Shown here piece by piece: positions 1 through 6,075 of a stretch of DNA of 8,544 nt (within the stretch, counting starts at the first letter, position 1; each line of letters opens with the position of its first letter). The stretch spans positions 1 through 8,544 of the forward strand of contig CAYRRM010000069.1 of NCBI GenBank assembly GCA_964426675.1, read 5' to 3'. This DNA is from DYMC01 sp035406705 (GTDB lineage: Bacteria > Verrucomicrobiota > Lentisphaeria > Victivallales > GWF2-50-93). The position numbers and the translations under genes were made by a program. The notes beneath the pieces are model-generated. The model searched no databases. It was not told the origin of the DNA and saw only the letters and a list, made by a program, of their open reading frames with translations.

Positions 1-332
1 ACCACAAAGGGGATACCAGCACGCGCAAGCTCTTCAGCCTCTTCTCCACCTCTGCCAAAGATAAAGGGATCGCCACCTTTAAGACGAAGAACCTTTTTCC
101 CCTCAAGAGCCTTTTTTATCATGAGTGCGTTTATCTCTTCCTGGCTCATGGTATGATTGCTTCCCTGCTTTCCAACATATATAAGCTCACACTTTAGATC
201 AGCAATCAAAGACTTCTCTGCTAAGTAATCATATATAACGCATTCGGCTTCCTGCAAAAGCCTTTTGCCTTTCACAGTGATAAGTTCAGGATCACCTGGC
301 CCTGCTCCAACTAAATAAACTATTCCTTTCAT
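1..332 (-). CDS. cobA: Uroporphyrinogen-III C-methyltransferase, N-terminal part (runs off the left edge)
   Basis: The visible 110 residues begin MKGIVYLVGAGPGDPELIT and match the start of the SUMT family. These enzymes move two methyl groups from S-adenosylmethionine to uroporphyrinogen III to make precorrin-2, the branch point to siroheme and cobalamin. Visible family motifs are the glycine-rich loop VGAGPGDPELIT (residues 8-19), the YVGK segment, and RLKGGDPFIFGRGGEE, which belongs to the SAM-binding site. The ATG overlaps the hemC TGA as ATGA, so the two genes are translationally coupled and share the hemC promoter. The rest of the gene lies outside the window. It could be a stand-alone enzyme or a CobA-HemD fusion with uroporphyrinogen-III synthase, as in many anaerobes, and the window cannot tell. 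The family call is very secure; the fusion state is unknown. Confidence 0.95.
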   Translation of the reverse strand, partial: MKGIVYLVGAGPGDPELITVKGKRLLQEAECVIYDYLAEKSLIADLKCELIYVGKQGSNHTMSQEEINALMIKKALEGKKVLRLKGGDPFIFGRGGEEAEELARAGIPFV

Positions 333-1234
333 ATATATTTATCAGCTCCTTTTGACTTAATAACTCTGGCAAGTTCCTCACCAAGAGCTTCTGGATTTTT
401 ACCATAAACCCTTGATCTTGCAACAAAAGTCCCATCAGGAGAAACAACAACTCCTTCTAAAATTATTGTATCCCCATGCACCTTAGCAAGAGCTCCAAGA
501 GGGACATGGCAGCCACCACCAAAGAATTTAAGAAAAGCCCTCTCTGCACTTACAGTCTTTTCTGTCTGTGGATCATTTAAGGCCTTTATAATACTTTCTG
601 TATAATCATCATCCTCTCTTATCTGCAGTCCCAGTGCCCCTTGAGCTGGTGCTGGCAAAAATAAATCCTCACTTAACTCCTTTACATAAAATTCACTAAC
701 ATCAAGATTTATTCTCTCCACTCCCGCCTTTGCCATGACAATTGCATCAAACAATCCCTCTTTTAACTTCCTGAGCCTGGTATTAACATTGCCTCTTAAG
801 GGCTCAATTACAAGGGATGGCTCTATTAATTTAAGCTGAGCAAGCCTCCTCATTGAAGAGGTGCCAACCTTACTCCCCTTTTTTATTGGAAGCTTGCTAT
901 TATCAACTTTGTCCCTGTGCATAATCAAAAGATCATGAAAATCCCCTCTCTGTGGGATTGCTGCAAGCTTAAGGCCTTTCACCTCTTCAGTGGGGAGATC
1001 CTTTAAAGAATGAACAGCAAGATCAACTTTCCCCTGAAGCAAAGCCTCCTCTATCTCCTTTGTAAAAAAGCCTTTGCCTTCCATTTTATTAAAAGAGACA
1101 TTTTGAATCCTGTCCCCTGCTGTTTTTATTATAACAAGCTCAACCTTATCTCTTCCTATTAAATCTGCAATGTAATTTGCCTGCCACAGAGCAAGCTCAC
1201 TTCCCCTTGTCCCTATCCTGATTTTTTTTCCCAT
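329..1234 (-). CDS. hemC: Porphobilinogen deaminase (hydroxymethylbilane synthase)
   Basis: This cytosolic enzyme joins four porphobilinogen molecules into hydroxymethylbilane, the linear precursor of uroporphyrinogen III. The protein has 301 residues, close to the family norm of about 300-315. Visible motifs are IGTRGSELALWQA near residues 7-19; HSLKDLP (75-81), whose Asp79 corresponds to the catalytic Asp84 of the E. coli enzyme; GTSSMRR (124-130) and RGNVNTR (147-153), arginines that bind the growing chain; PAPAQGALGLQIR (194-206); and FFGGGCHVPLGA, with Cys242 as the dipyrromethane cofactor attachment site. The ATG start gives the expected N-terminus but has no strong Shine-Dalgarno sequence before it. 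It is the first gene after a clear promoter and overlaps the methyltransferase gene by four bases. No hemA precedes it, unlike the common hemA-hemC order. Identity is secure. Confidence 0.98.
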   Translation of the reverse strand: MGKKIRIGTRGSELALWQANYIADLIGRDKVELVIIKTAGDRIQNVSFNKMEGKGFFTKEIEEALLQGKVDLAVHSLKDLPTEEVKGLKLAAIPQRGDFHDLLIMHRDKVDNSKLPIKKGSKVGTSSMRRLAQLKLIEPSLVIEPLRGNVNTRLRKLKEGLFDAIVMAKAGVERINLDVSEFYVKELSEDLFLPAPAQGALGLQIREDDDYTESIIKALNDPQTEKTVSAERAFLKFFGGGCHVPLGALAKVHGDTIILEGVVVSPDGTFVARSRVYGKNPEALGEELARVIKSKGADKYI

Positions 1235-1272
1235 GTAAATTACTAACCGCTAAATATTTTCTTGCTTTATGG

Positions 1273-1302
1273 AGAATAGCATTTAAAAGCTTGCTATGTC
1301 AA
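1273..1302 (-). promoter_or_regulatory. Sigma70-type promoter of hemC
   Basis: On the minus strand, a perfect -35 box TTGACA (complement of 1297-1302) is followed 18 bp later by TATTCT (complement of 1273-1278). TG sits one base ahead of the -10, giving an extended -10 of the form TGCTATTCT. Transcription would start near 1266, leaving a leader of about 30 bases before the hemC ATG. It is the best promoter match I found in the window. No operator or riboswitch is visible in so short a leader. Confidence 0.72.
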
Positions 1303-1321
1303 TTGATTATTTCTACTAAGT

Positions 1322-1350
1322 TTATACATACTTACAAAAAATTATACATA
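1322..1350. repeat. 9-bp direct repeat TTATACATA with a 20-bp period in the divergent spacer
   Basis: TTATACATA occurs at 1322-1330 and again at 1342-1350. The copies are identical and their starts are 20 bp apart, about two turns of the helix, so a protein could contact both from one face. They lie between the hemC promoter and the start of the binding-lipoprotein gene. The spacer is very A+T-rich, so chance is a real alternative. No regulator is assigned. Confidence 0.4.
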
Positions 1351-1354
1351 ATTC

Positions 1355-1381
1355 TTGACTAAGAAATACTTTTCTTATTCA
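1355..1381 (+). promoter_or_regulatory. Possible promoter/operator of the TrpX-type lipoprotein gene
   Basis: TTGACT (1355-1360) resembles a -35 box. The only -10-like sequence that keeps the ribosome site within the transcript is the weak TATTCA (1376-1381), at a short 15-bp spacing. Between them lies a perfect inverted repeat, TAAGAAA at 1360-1366 and TTTCTTA at 1371-1377, separated by TACT. A repressor could bind there and block polymerase. The promoter match is poor and both readings are tentative. Confidence 0.25.
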
Positions 1382-1404
1382 CTATAAAAAAACGAGGTAA
1401 ATCT

Positions 1405-2397
1405 ATGAAAAAATTAAGCGTATTATTTTTATCTTTTGTTCTTGTTGCAATCTTCTTTGCTTCCTGCAAGGATTCAAAGTCAACAAGCATAAAAATCGGA
1501 ATATCAAAGATTGTCTCTCATCCAGCCCTTGACTCTGTAGAACAGGGAATACAGGATGAGCTTAAAGCAGAGGGTTTTACAAACATAACTTATGATCTGC
1601 AAAATGCAAATGGAGAGCTCTCCACTGCTGCCTCAATTGCACAAAAATTCAAGGCAGATAGAGTTGATATCGCAGTGGGCATTGCAACTCCAACTGCTCA
1701 GGCTCTATTCAACACAATCAAGGATTCAGTTGTAATCTATTCTGCTGTTACAGATCCTGTTGATGCAGGCCTTGTTAAATCCTTTACAGTTGGAGAAAAA
1801 AACATAGCTGGGGTTTCTGATCTGACTCCTGTAAAAGATCAAATAGCACTTCTCAAAAAAATCAAGGATATAAAAAGGCTTGGCCATATATATGCAAGCC
1901 ATGAAGCAAATGCAGTGGCTCTTGCAAAGATGGCAAAAAAGGCATGCCAGGATCTTGGAATTGAATTCATAGAATCAACTGTAACAAACTCCTCTGAGGT
2001 CAAGCAAGCAGCTCAATCAATTGCAGGGAGAGTTGACGCCTTTTATCTAAGCACAGATAATACAGTAATATCTGCCCTATCTGCAGTTGCTGATGTTGCT
2101 AAGGCCAATAAGATCCCAATAATGTCAGCAGATCCAAGCTCTGCTGAAAAATTTGAAGTCCTTGCTGCATGGGGTTTTGACTATTATAAAATGGGCAGAG
2201 CCACAGGTAAACTTATTGGCAGAATCATAAAAGGCGAAAAGCCAGAAAACATCCCTACAATCTTTATGACAGATCCCTCAGATGTGGATCTCCTCATAAA
2301 TCTTGATGTTGCAAAAAGACTCAACATAACAATACCTGAGGATATAAAAAAGCAGGCAAAACGCATAATTGAAAATGGCAAAATAACAACAAAATAA
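1405..2397 (+). CDS. ABC transporter substrate-binding lipoprotein, TrpX-type (ABC_sub_bind family)
   Basis: This 330-residue protein is predicted to be a lipoprotein that captures a small solute outside the inner membrane. It has a Lys-Lys N-terminus, a hydrophobic stretch (residues 4-19) and the lipobox FASC with Cys21. The mature part fits the PF04392 family, which includes TrpX proteins linked to tryptophan or other aromatic amino-acid uptake. Visible family segments are IGISKIVSHPALD (31-43), VGIATPTAQA (91-100), YSAVTDPVDAGLV (112-124), GVSDLTPVKDQ (136-146), FYLSTDNTVISA (213-224) and YYKMGRATGKLIGRI (260-274). A GAGGT ribosome site lies 6 bases before the ATG. Such genes are normally followed by a permease and an ATPase; here a hairpin and a J-domain gene follow instead, so the partners must be elsewhere or absent. 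The family is well supported, but the substrate is not known. Confidence 0.88.
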   Translation: MKKLSVLFLSFVLVAIFFASCKDSKSTSIKIGISKIVSHPALDSVEQGIQDELKAEGFTNITYDLQNANGELSTAASIAQKFKADRVDIAVGIATPTAQALFNTIKDSVVIYSAVTDPVDAGLVKSFTVGEKNIAGVSDLTPVKDQIALLKKIKDIKRLGHIYASHEANAVALAKMAKKACQDLGIEFIESTVTNSSEVKQAAQSIAGRVDAFYLSTDNTVISALSAVADVAKANKIPIMSADPSSAEKFEVLAAWGFDYYKMGRATGKLIGRIIKGEKPENIPTIFMTDPSDVDLLINLDVAKRLNITIPEDIKKQAKRIIENGKITTK

Positions 2398-2404
2398 AAC
2401 TTTA

Positions 2405-2431
2405 AGACCAGTAGCCAGAGGCTACTGGTCT
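2405..2431 (+). terminator. Perfect 12-bp-stem hairpin between the lipoprotein and J-domain genes
   Basis: AGACCAGTAGCC (2405-2416) is followed by the three-base loop AGA and its exact complement GGCTACTGGTCT (2420-2431). The hairpin begins 8 bases after the upstream stop codon. No run of T follows in the plus direction, so it is not a textbook intrinsic terminator. It may slow or partly end transcription, or protect the 3' end of the lipoprotein mRNA. Its formation is near certain from pairing; its function is inferred. Confidence 0.5.
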
Positions 2432-2450
2432 ATATTACGAAGGTTTTCTT

Positions 2451-3287
2451 ATGGATATAAAAAGTTGCTATAATATATTGAAGGTATCTCCTGATTCAAC
2501 AGATGAAGAAATATCCCGTGCCTTCAGGATTATGGCTCTTAAATATCATCCTGACAAAAATCCCGATAAAAGAGAATGGGCAAATGAGCAGATGATTATC
2601 CTCAATACTGCCTATTCCACAATTATGAGCCACAGATTTAAAGCAGCTGAGCCAGAGGAAAAAACGCAAAGCAACCAGAGTCCACAAAAAACTAATAAAT
2701 CCAACTTTACAGCACAAAAAAAACCAGAGGTTGATAGAAATTACCTCATAAATAAATTTATAGAGATAAGAGAAACTGCCAAAGATGCAATTTATGTATA
2801 TTTTCAATATTCACTCTATAACTTCCACAGGAGAGATGAGCCCGGCAACAGAAGAATTTATGAAAAGATGATCTATACTTTAAGAAAGGCTTACCACTCA
2901 ATAAAAAAGCTCTCAGAAATGACTCAGGACAGAGAGCTCCTTGAGCACTTTGAGGTATTCAGCAAGCTAATATTTGATTTCTACAGAGCCTCAGAATGCA
3001 TAAACATAATTGACTCTTATAAAGATAACTATGAAGTCCTTGCATATAGAGTATACAGAAAAGGTGATGATTATCTCCATAGAGCCCATAAAGAGATATT
3101 CTTTGACAGGCACAATAGAGGATATATAGATAAAAGAAAAATTGCACCGGATATTTTAGAGGCAGAAAGCTGCTTTAAGCAGGCAATCAGACTGTATTCC
3201 AAATCAACCTGGACTGTGGAATCGAAGATAAAGCTTGAGTATATCCAATCTCTTAAGGCTTATTTGAGCCTATTTTTTACTTCATAG
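2451..3287 (+). CDS. J-domain (DnaJ-like) protein with an unassigned helical C-terminus
   Basis: Residues 1-62 form a J domain: YNILKV at 7-12, a basic helix II, and the essential HPD motif at 33-35 within KYHPDKNPDK, then a helix ending in LNTAYSTIM (51-59). J domains stimulate the ATPase of a DnaK-type Hsp70. The rest is not classical DnaJ: there is no Gly/Phe-rich region, no CxxCxGxG zinc finger and no substrate-binding beta domain. A polar linker rich in Lys, Gln, Ser and Asn (about 66-95) leads to about 180 residues that look helical and rich in Tyr, Phe and charged residues. EAESCFKQAIRLY (237-249) resembles one TPR-like helix pair. There is no signal peptide or obvious membrane segment. 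GAAGG lies 7 bases before the ATG. It is probably a specialised co-chaperone whose client is unknown. The J domain is secure; the rest is unidentified. Confidence 0.85.
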   Translation: MDIKSCYNILKVSPDSTDEEISRAFRIMALKYHPDKNPDKREWANEQMIILNTAYSTIMSHRFKAAEPEEKTQSNQSPQKTNKSNFTAQKKPEVDRNYLINKFIEIRETAKDAIYVYFQYSLYNFHRRDEPGNRRIYEKMIYTLRKAYHSIKKLSEMTQDRELLEHFEVFSKLIFDFYRASECINIIDSYKDNYEVLAYRVYRKGDDYLHRAHKEIFFDRHNRGYIDKRKIAPDILEAESCFKQAIRLYSKSTWTVESKIKLEYIQSLKAYLSLFFTS

Positions 3288-3301
3288 CTGAGACTTTTAA
3301 C

Positions 3302-3351
3302 AAAAAAATTTTTTCAAATTGACACAGTTTTTTCAAAATGCAAAGTATACC
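3302..3351 (+). promoter_or_regulatory. Candidate promoter of alr with an upstream A/T tract
   Basis: A perfect -35 box TTGACA lies at 3319-3324, directly after a run of seven A and six T (3302-3314) that could act as an UP element. The -10 is uncertain: TATACC (3346-3351) looks best but sits 21 bp away, longer than the usual 16-18, and the hexamer at 17 bp (3342-3347) is a poor match. The site fits the 87-bp gap between the J-domain gene and alr, so alr may be transcribed independently. Confidence 0.4.
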
Positions 3352-3374
3352 TAACTTAAAAAAGGTCATCTTAA

Positions 3375-4532
3375 ATGGAAACAAATGACTCCCCAACTTA
3401 TTGCGAAATAGACATATCTGCTTTTATAAATAATCTAAAAGAAATAAAAAGAATTATCCCTCAAAACACAAAGATTATGGCTGTAGTAAAGGCCAATGCT
3501 TATGGCCATGACTCTGTTGCTATTGCAAAGGCAGCAGAAACTTTTGGAGCAGAATTTTTAGCAGTTGCACGGTTAAACGAAGCATCTGTTTTACGCAATT
3601 GTGGGATAAAACTTCCAATACTTTTATTTGACGACTCCAGTTTGCATGATGCAGAAATTTATATAACGCACAATATCCGCCCCTCTGTAAGCTCAATGGA
3701 AGAGGCTATATTTTTTTCCCAAAGTGCAGCAAAATATGGCAAAGAAATAAGTATCCATATAAAAGTCGATACAGGAATGGGAAGGCTTGGTTTTTTATGT
3801 GATGAAATAAATTCAACTCCATCAATAAATCTTGCACAAAAAATTTTGGAGATAAGCAAACTCCCCTTCATAAAAATAGAAGGTATCTATTCCCACTTTG
3901 CCACCTCAGATGATAAAGATAAAAGCTATGCCAATCTACAGCTTTCCATATTCAAAAATCTCATAAAGCAACTAGAAAAAATCCTGCCTTACAGGCCCCT
4001 ATATCACATGGCAAATAGCGGAGCAATAATTGATCTGCCGGAGTCTCATCTTGATATGGTAAGGCCTGGCATCTCAATGTATGGCATATATCCATCCAGT
4101 GAGGTCTGCAAAGAAAAAATCAATCTCAAACCAGTTCTATCTCTAAAATCAAAAATTGTTCACTTAAAAAAAGTCTCCCCTGGATTTAAGATAAGCTATG
4201 GCTGCACCTTTGTAGCAAAGAGGGAAAGCCTTATTGCAACAGTTCCAGTTGGATATGCTGATGGTTATCCAAGGGCTCTTTCTTCTATTGGAGAAATGCT
4301 TGTTAGAGGCAAAAGAGTCCCTGTTGTTGGCAGGGTATGTATGGATTTATTGATGCTTGACGTAACAGAGGTTAGTGACGTTTCTCTTTACGATGAGGTT
4401 GTTATTCTGGGCAAACAGGGGAAAGAGGAGATTACTGCAGATGAAATAGCAACCAAATGTAACACAATAAGTTATGAAATTCTCACCTCAATTTCTGCAA
4501 GAGTCCCAAGGATTATTATAAAAAATATTTGA
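3375..4532 (+). CDS. alr: Alanine racemase
   Basis: This cytosolic pyridoxal-phosphate enzyme interconverts L- and D-alanine and supplies D-alanine for peptidoglycan. The protein has 385 residues, typical of the family. The PLP-binding lysine is Lys39 in AVVKANAYGH, the same number as in the well-studied Geobacillus enzyme. The motif IKVDTGMGRLGF (129-140) holds Lys130, where Geobacillus has its carbamylated lysine, and Arg137. EGIYSHFA lies at 169-176 and MVRPGISMYG at 228-237. The second catalytic base is Tyr275 in ISYGCTF, and VGRVCMDLLMLDVT (318-331) is the C-terminal substrate-entry signature. All key residues are present. AAAGGT lies upstream of the ATG at a slightly long spacing. The DUF493 gene follows after 42 bases and is probably co-transcribed. 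The call is secure; a second racemase elsewhere cannot be excluded. Confidence 0.97.
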   Translation: METNDSPTYCEIDISAFINNLKEIKRIIPQNTKIMAVVKANAYGHDSVAIAKAAETFGAEFLAVARLNEASVLRNCGIKLPILLFDDSSLHDAEIYITHNIRPSVSSMEEAIFFSQSAAKYGKEISIHIKVDTGMGRLGFLCDEINSTPSINLAQKILEISKLPFIKIEGIYSHFATSDDKDKSYANLQLSIFKNLIKQLEKILPYRPLYHMANSGAIIDLPESHLDMVRPGISMYGIYPSSEVCKEKINLKPVLSLKSKIVHLKKVSPGFKISYGCTFVAKRESLIATVPVGYADGYPRALSSIGEMLVRGKRVPVVGRVCMDLLMLDVTEVSDVSLYDEVVILGKQGKEEITADEIATKCNTISYEILTSISARVPRIIIKNI

Positions 4533-4574
4533 CACCACAGGTAAAATTTTTGTCTGTCTACAAAGAGGTTTATT

Positions 4575-4844
4575 ATGATTCAATCAGGGACACAAAAAAA
4601 AGAGATTCAATATCCATCAGAGATAATCTTTAAATCTATTTTCCGCAATAGTCCTTACACAATGGACTCAATTAAAAATATTCTGGCAGAGCATTCTGTG
4701 GAGGAAGGGAAAGTCCTTGCAAAAGAAAGCTCTGGGGGGAAATTCATATCCTACACAATATCCGGAGTATTTTACTCAGAAGAAAATTTAAATTCTCTCT
4801 GCACTCAGATCTCAATGCTTGAGGGATTTATGGCACTTTTTTAA
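4575..4844 (+). CDS. DUF493 / YbeD-like small protein
   Basis: The 89-residue protein matches the DUF493 (YbeD) pattern: YPSEIIFKSI near residues 13-22, a helix with ILAEHSVEEGKV (36-47), the hallmark ESSGGKFISYTISG (51-64), then a helix ending in a short hydrophobic tail. Known family members fold as small ACT-like alpha/beta domains, and their biochemical role is not established. In E. coli ybeD lies between dacA, a D-alanine carboxypeptidase gene, and lipB. Its place here 42 bases after alr again puts it next to D-alanine/peptidoglycan metabolism, which is suggestive only. A GAGGT ribosome site lies 5 bases before the ATG. The Ser-Ser-Gly-Gly-Lys-Phe core differs only slightly from the commoner SS.GKY form. 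Its stop is one base from the stop of the convergent flavoprotein gene. Confidence 0.82.
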   Translation: MIQSGTQKKEIQYPSEIIFKSIFRNSPYTMDSIKNILAEHSVEEGKVLAKESSGGKFISYTISGVFYSEENLNSLCTQISMLEGFMALF

Positions 4845-4845
4845 T

Positions 4846-6057
4846 CTACTGGCTCATGCCAGCTATTGCTCCTGTGCTCCAGGCAAACTGCAGGTTAAAG
4901 CCGCCACTATCGCCATCAACATCAAGAATTTCTCCTGTAAAATATAAATTCTTTACGAGTTTTGATTCCATCGTGAGGGGATTAACCTCATCAACAGATA
5001 CTCCTCCAGCAGCAACAACAGCCTCATCAAAGCCCCTGCATTTGCCCACCTTTGCAGTAAAACCCTTTAACAGTTTTGCAATTTCAGGAAGCTCCTTTAT
5101 CATATCTTTATTTTGTTTATCAGGATCAAAACCTCCAGCATAAAGCAAAACCTCTGGCATTCTTTCTTTAAGTATCCCAAGCAAAGAAAAACCTATGGGC
5201 TTTTGTGGATCTGAAGTTACAATTTTTAAAAGAGCAATTAACTCATCAAAAGAAAGCTCAGGGAAAAAATCAAATTCAATTTCAGCAAACTTACCCCTCA
5301 AAGAAAGCTCATTTGCCCATCTGGATACCTTTAAGGCAGCAGGTCCTGATATACCATAAGGAGTAAAAAGCACCTCTCCATAAGAACTTGCAAGAACCTT
5401 ATTTTCAAAGCAAACCTTCAACCTGCAATCCCATTTAATGCCCTGCAATCTATGCAAAGACCTTAGAGTAATATTTATTGGAGTTATTGAGGGAAAGGGA
5501 TTAATGATTTTGTGTCCCAGAGAAGCTGGAAGGTCATAAACACCATTAGCAGCTCCAAGTTGAGGATAGGCGCAACTCCCGCAGGAGATTATAACAGAGT
5601 CAAAAAAGAATTCCTCCATCCCTGCAGTAATAAGTTTAAATCCTTTTTTCTGAGGGAAGATTCTATCAATGCGCCTGTGAAGTCTTATATCAACAGAATT
5701 CTTTGTAAGCTCATACTCCAAAAAGTTCACAACAGTAGAGGCCTGCAAAGAAGCAGGGAAAAGCTTTCCCTCATCTTCTTCAATAAAAGGGATGCCTATG
5801 GTCTCAAAAAAATTCCGTGTATCATCAGGAGTAAACCTACCAAAAACGGCTCTTACAAAATCTCTATTCCCACCATGGTACTTTAAAGGAGAGATATTTG
5901 TATTTGAAATATTGCATCTGCCATTCCCTGTGACAGAGAGCTTTCTGCCAATTTTCTTTTGCTTTTCAAAGATAGTTACATCGCATTTTTTTGAGGCAAA
6001 ACAAGCAGCAATAAGTCCTGATGCACCAGCGCCAATAACTGCTACTTTTTTTTTCAT
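4846..6057 (-). CDS. BaiN/HI0933-family FAD-dependent oxidoreductase
   Basis: This 403-residue cytosolic flavoprotein belongs to the widespread HI0933/YhiN/BaiN family (PF03486). An N-terminal Rossmann FAD-binding motif, IGAGASGLIAA (8-18), is followed by an acidic residue at the end of strand 2 (FEK, 30-32) and the family signature GRKLSVTGNGRCNISN (37-52). Further family segments are CGSCAYPQLGA (159-169), GEVLFTPYGISGPAALKVSR (227-246), and a C-terminal FAD-contacting block with AAGGVSVDEVNP (349-360), LYFTGEILDVDGDSGGFNLQ (371-390) and AWSTGAIAG (392-400). Some members reduce bile-acid intermediates, but most have no proven substrate, so the bai name should not be read as function. It is the last gene of the minus-strand cluster, 18 bases after the lipoprotein gene. 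Its ribosome site is weak: GGGA lies close to the ATG, and GAGG overlaps the preceding stop. Its start contains a run of nine A on the coding strand. Confidence 0.93.
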   Translation of the reverse strand: MKKKVAVIGAGASGLIAACFASKKCDVTIFEKQKKIGRKLSVTGNGRCNISNTNISPLKYHGGNRDFVRAVFGRFTPDDTRNFFETIGIPFIEEDEGKLFPASLQASTVVNFLEYELTKNSVDIRLHRRIDRIFPQKKGFKLITAGMEEFFFDSVIISCGSCAYPQLGAANGVYDLPASLGHKIINPFPSITPINITLRSLHRLQGIKWDCRLKVCFENKVLASSYGEVLFTPYGISGPAALKVSRWANELSLRGKFAEIEFDFFPELSFDELIALLKIVTSDPQKPIGFSLLGILKERMPEVLLYAGGFDPDKQNKDMIKELPEIAKLLKGFTAKVGKCRGFDEAVVAAGGVSVDEVNPLTMESKLVKNLYFTGEILDVDGDSGGFNLQFAWSTGAIAGMSQ

Positions 6058-6075
6058 GTGATTCCCGGAAAACCT

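Noticed and set aside
1383..1388. TATAAA as the -10 box of the binding-lipoprotein gene
   Set aside because: It would be 22 bp from TTGACT and would start transcription at or inside the GAGGT ribosome site, so it is unlikely to be used.
1235..1404. A riboswitch or T-box leader before the TrpX-type gene
   Set aside because: The whole divergent spacer is 170 bp and shared with the hemC promoter. I saw no T-box motif, no conserved riboswitch core and no terminator/antiterminator pair.
2496..2807. Minus-strand open frame of 103 codons inside the J-domain gene
   Set aside because: It is antisense to the conserved J domain, is rich in Phe, Cys and Ile as expected from complemented Lys/Glu codons, and has no supporting signals.
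3302..3314. A7T6 tract after the J-domain gene, as a terminator
   Set aside because: The self-complementary part is A/T only and gives no stable stem. It is better explained as an A/T tract upstream of the alr -35 box.
4529..4534. Perfect TTGACA overlapping the alr stop codon, as a possible promoter for the DUF493 gene
   Set aside because: No -10-like hexamer lies 15-19 bp downstream (GTCTGT at 17 bp), and part of the motif is fixed by the alr Ile-stop codons. Co-transcription with alr is simpler.
4856..5143. Plus-strand open frame of 95 codons opposite the flavoprotein gene
   Set aside because: It is the antisense shadow of a well-conserved flavoprotein C-terminus. It has no convincing ribosome site and its composition mirrors the coding strand.
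5512..6061. Two overlapping plus-strand open frames of 124 and 89 codons opposite the flavoprotein N-terminus
   Set aside because: Both are antisense to conserved FAD-binding segments, overlap each other, and contain no recognisable domain.
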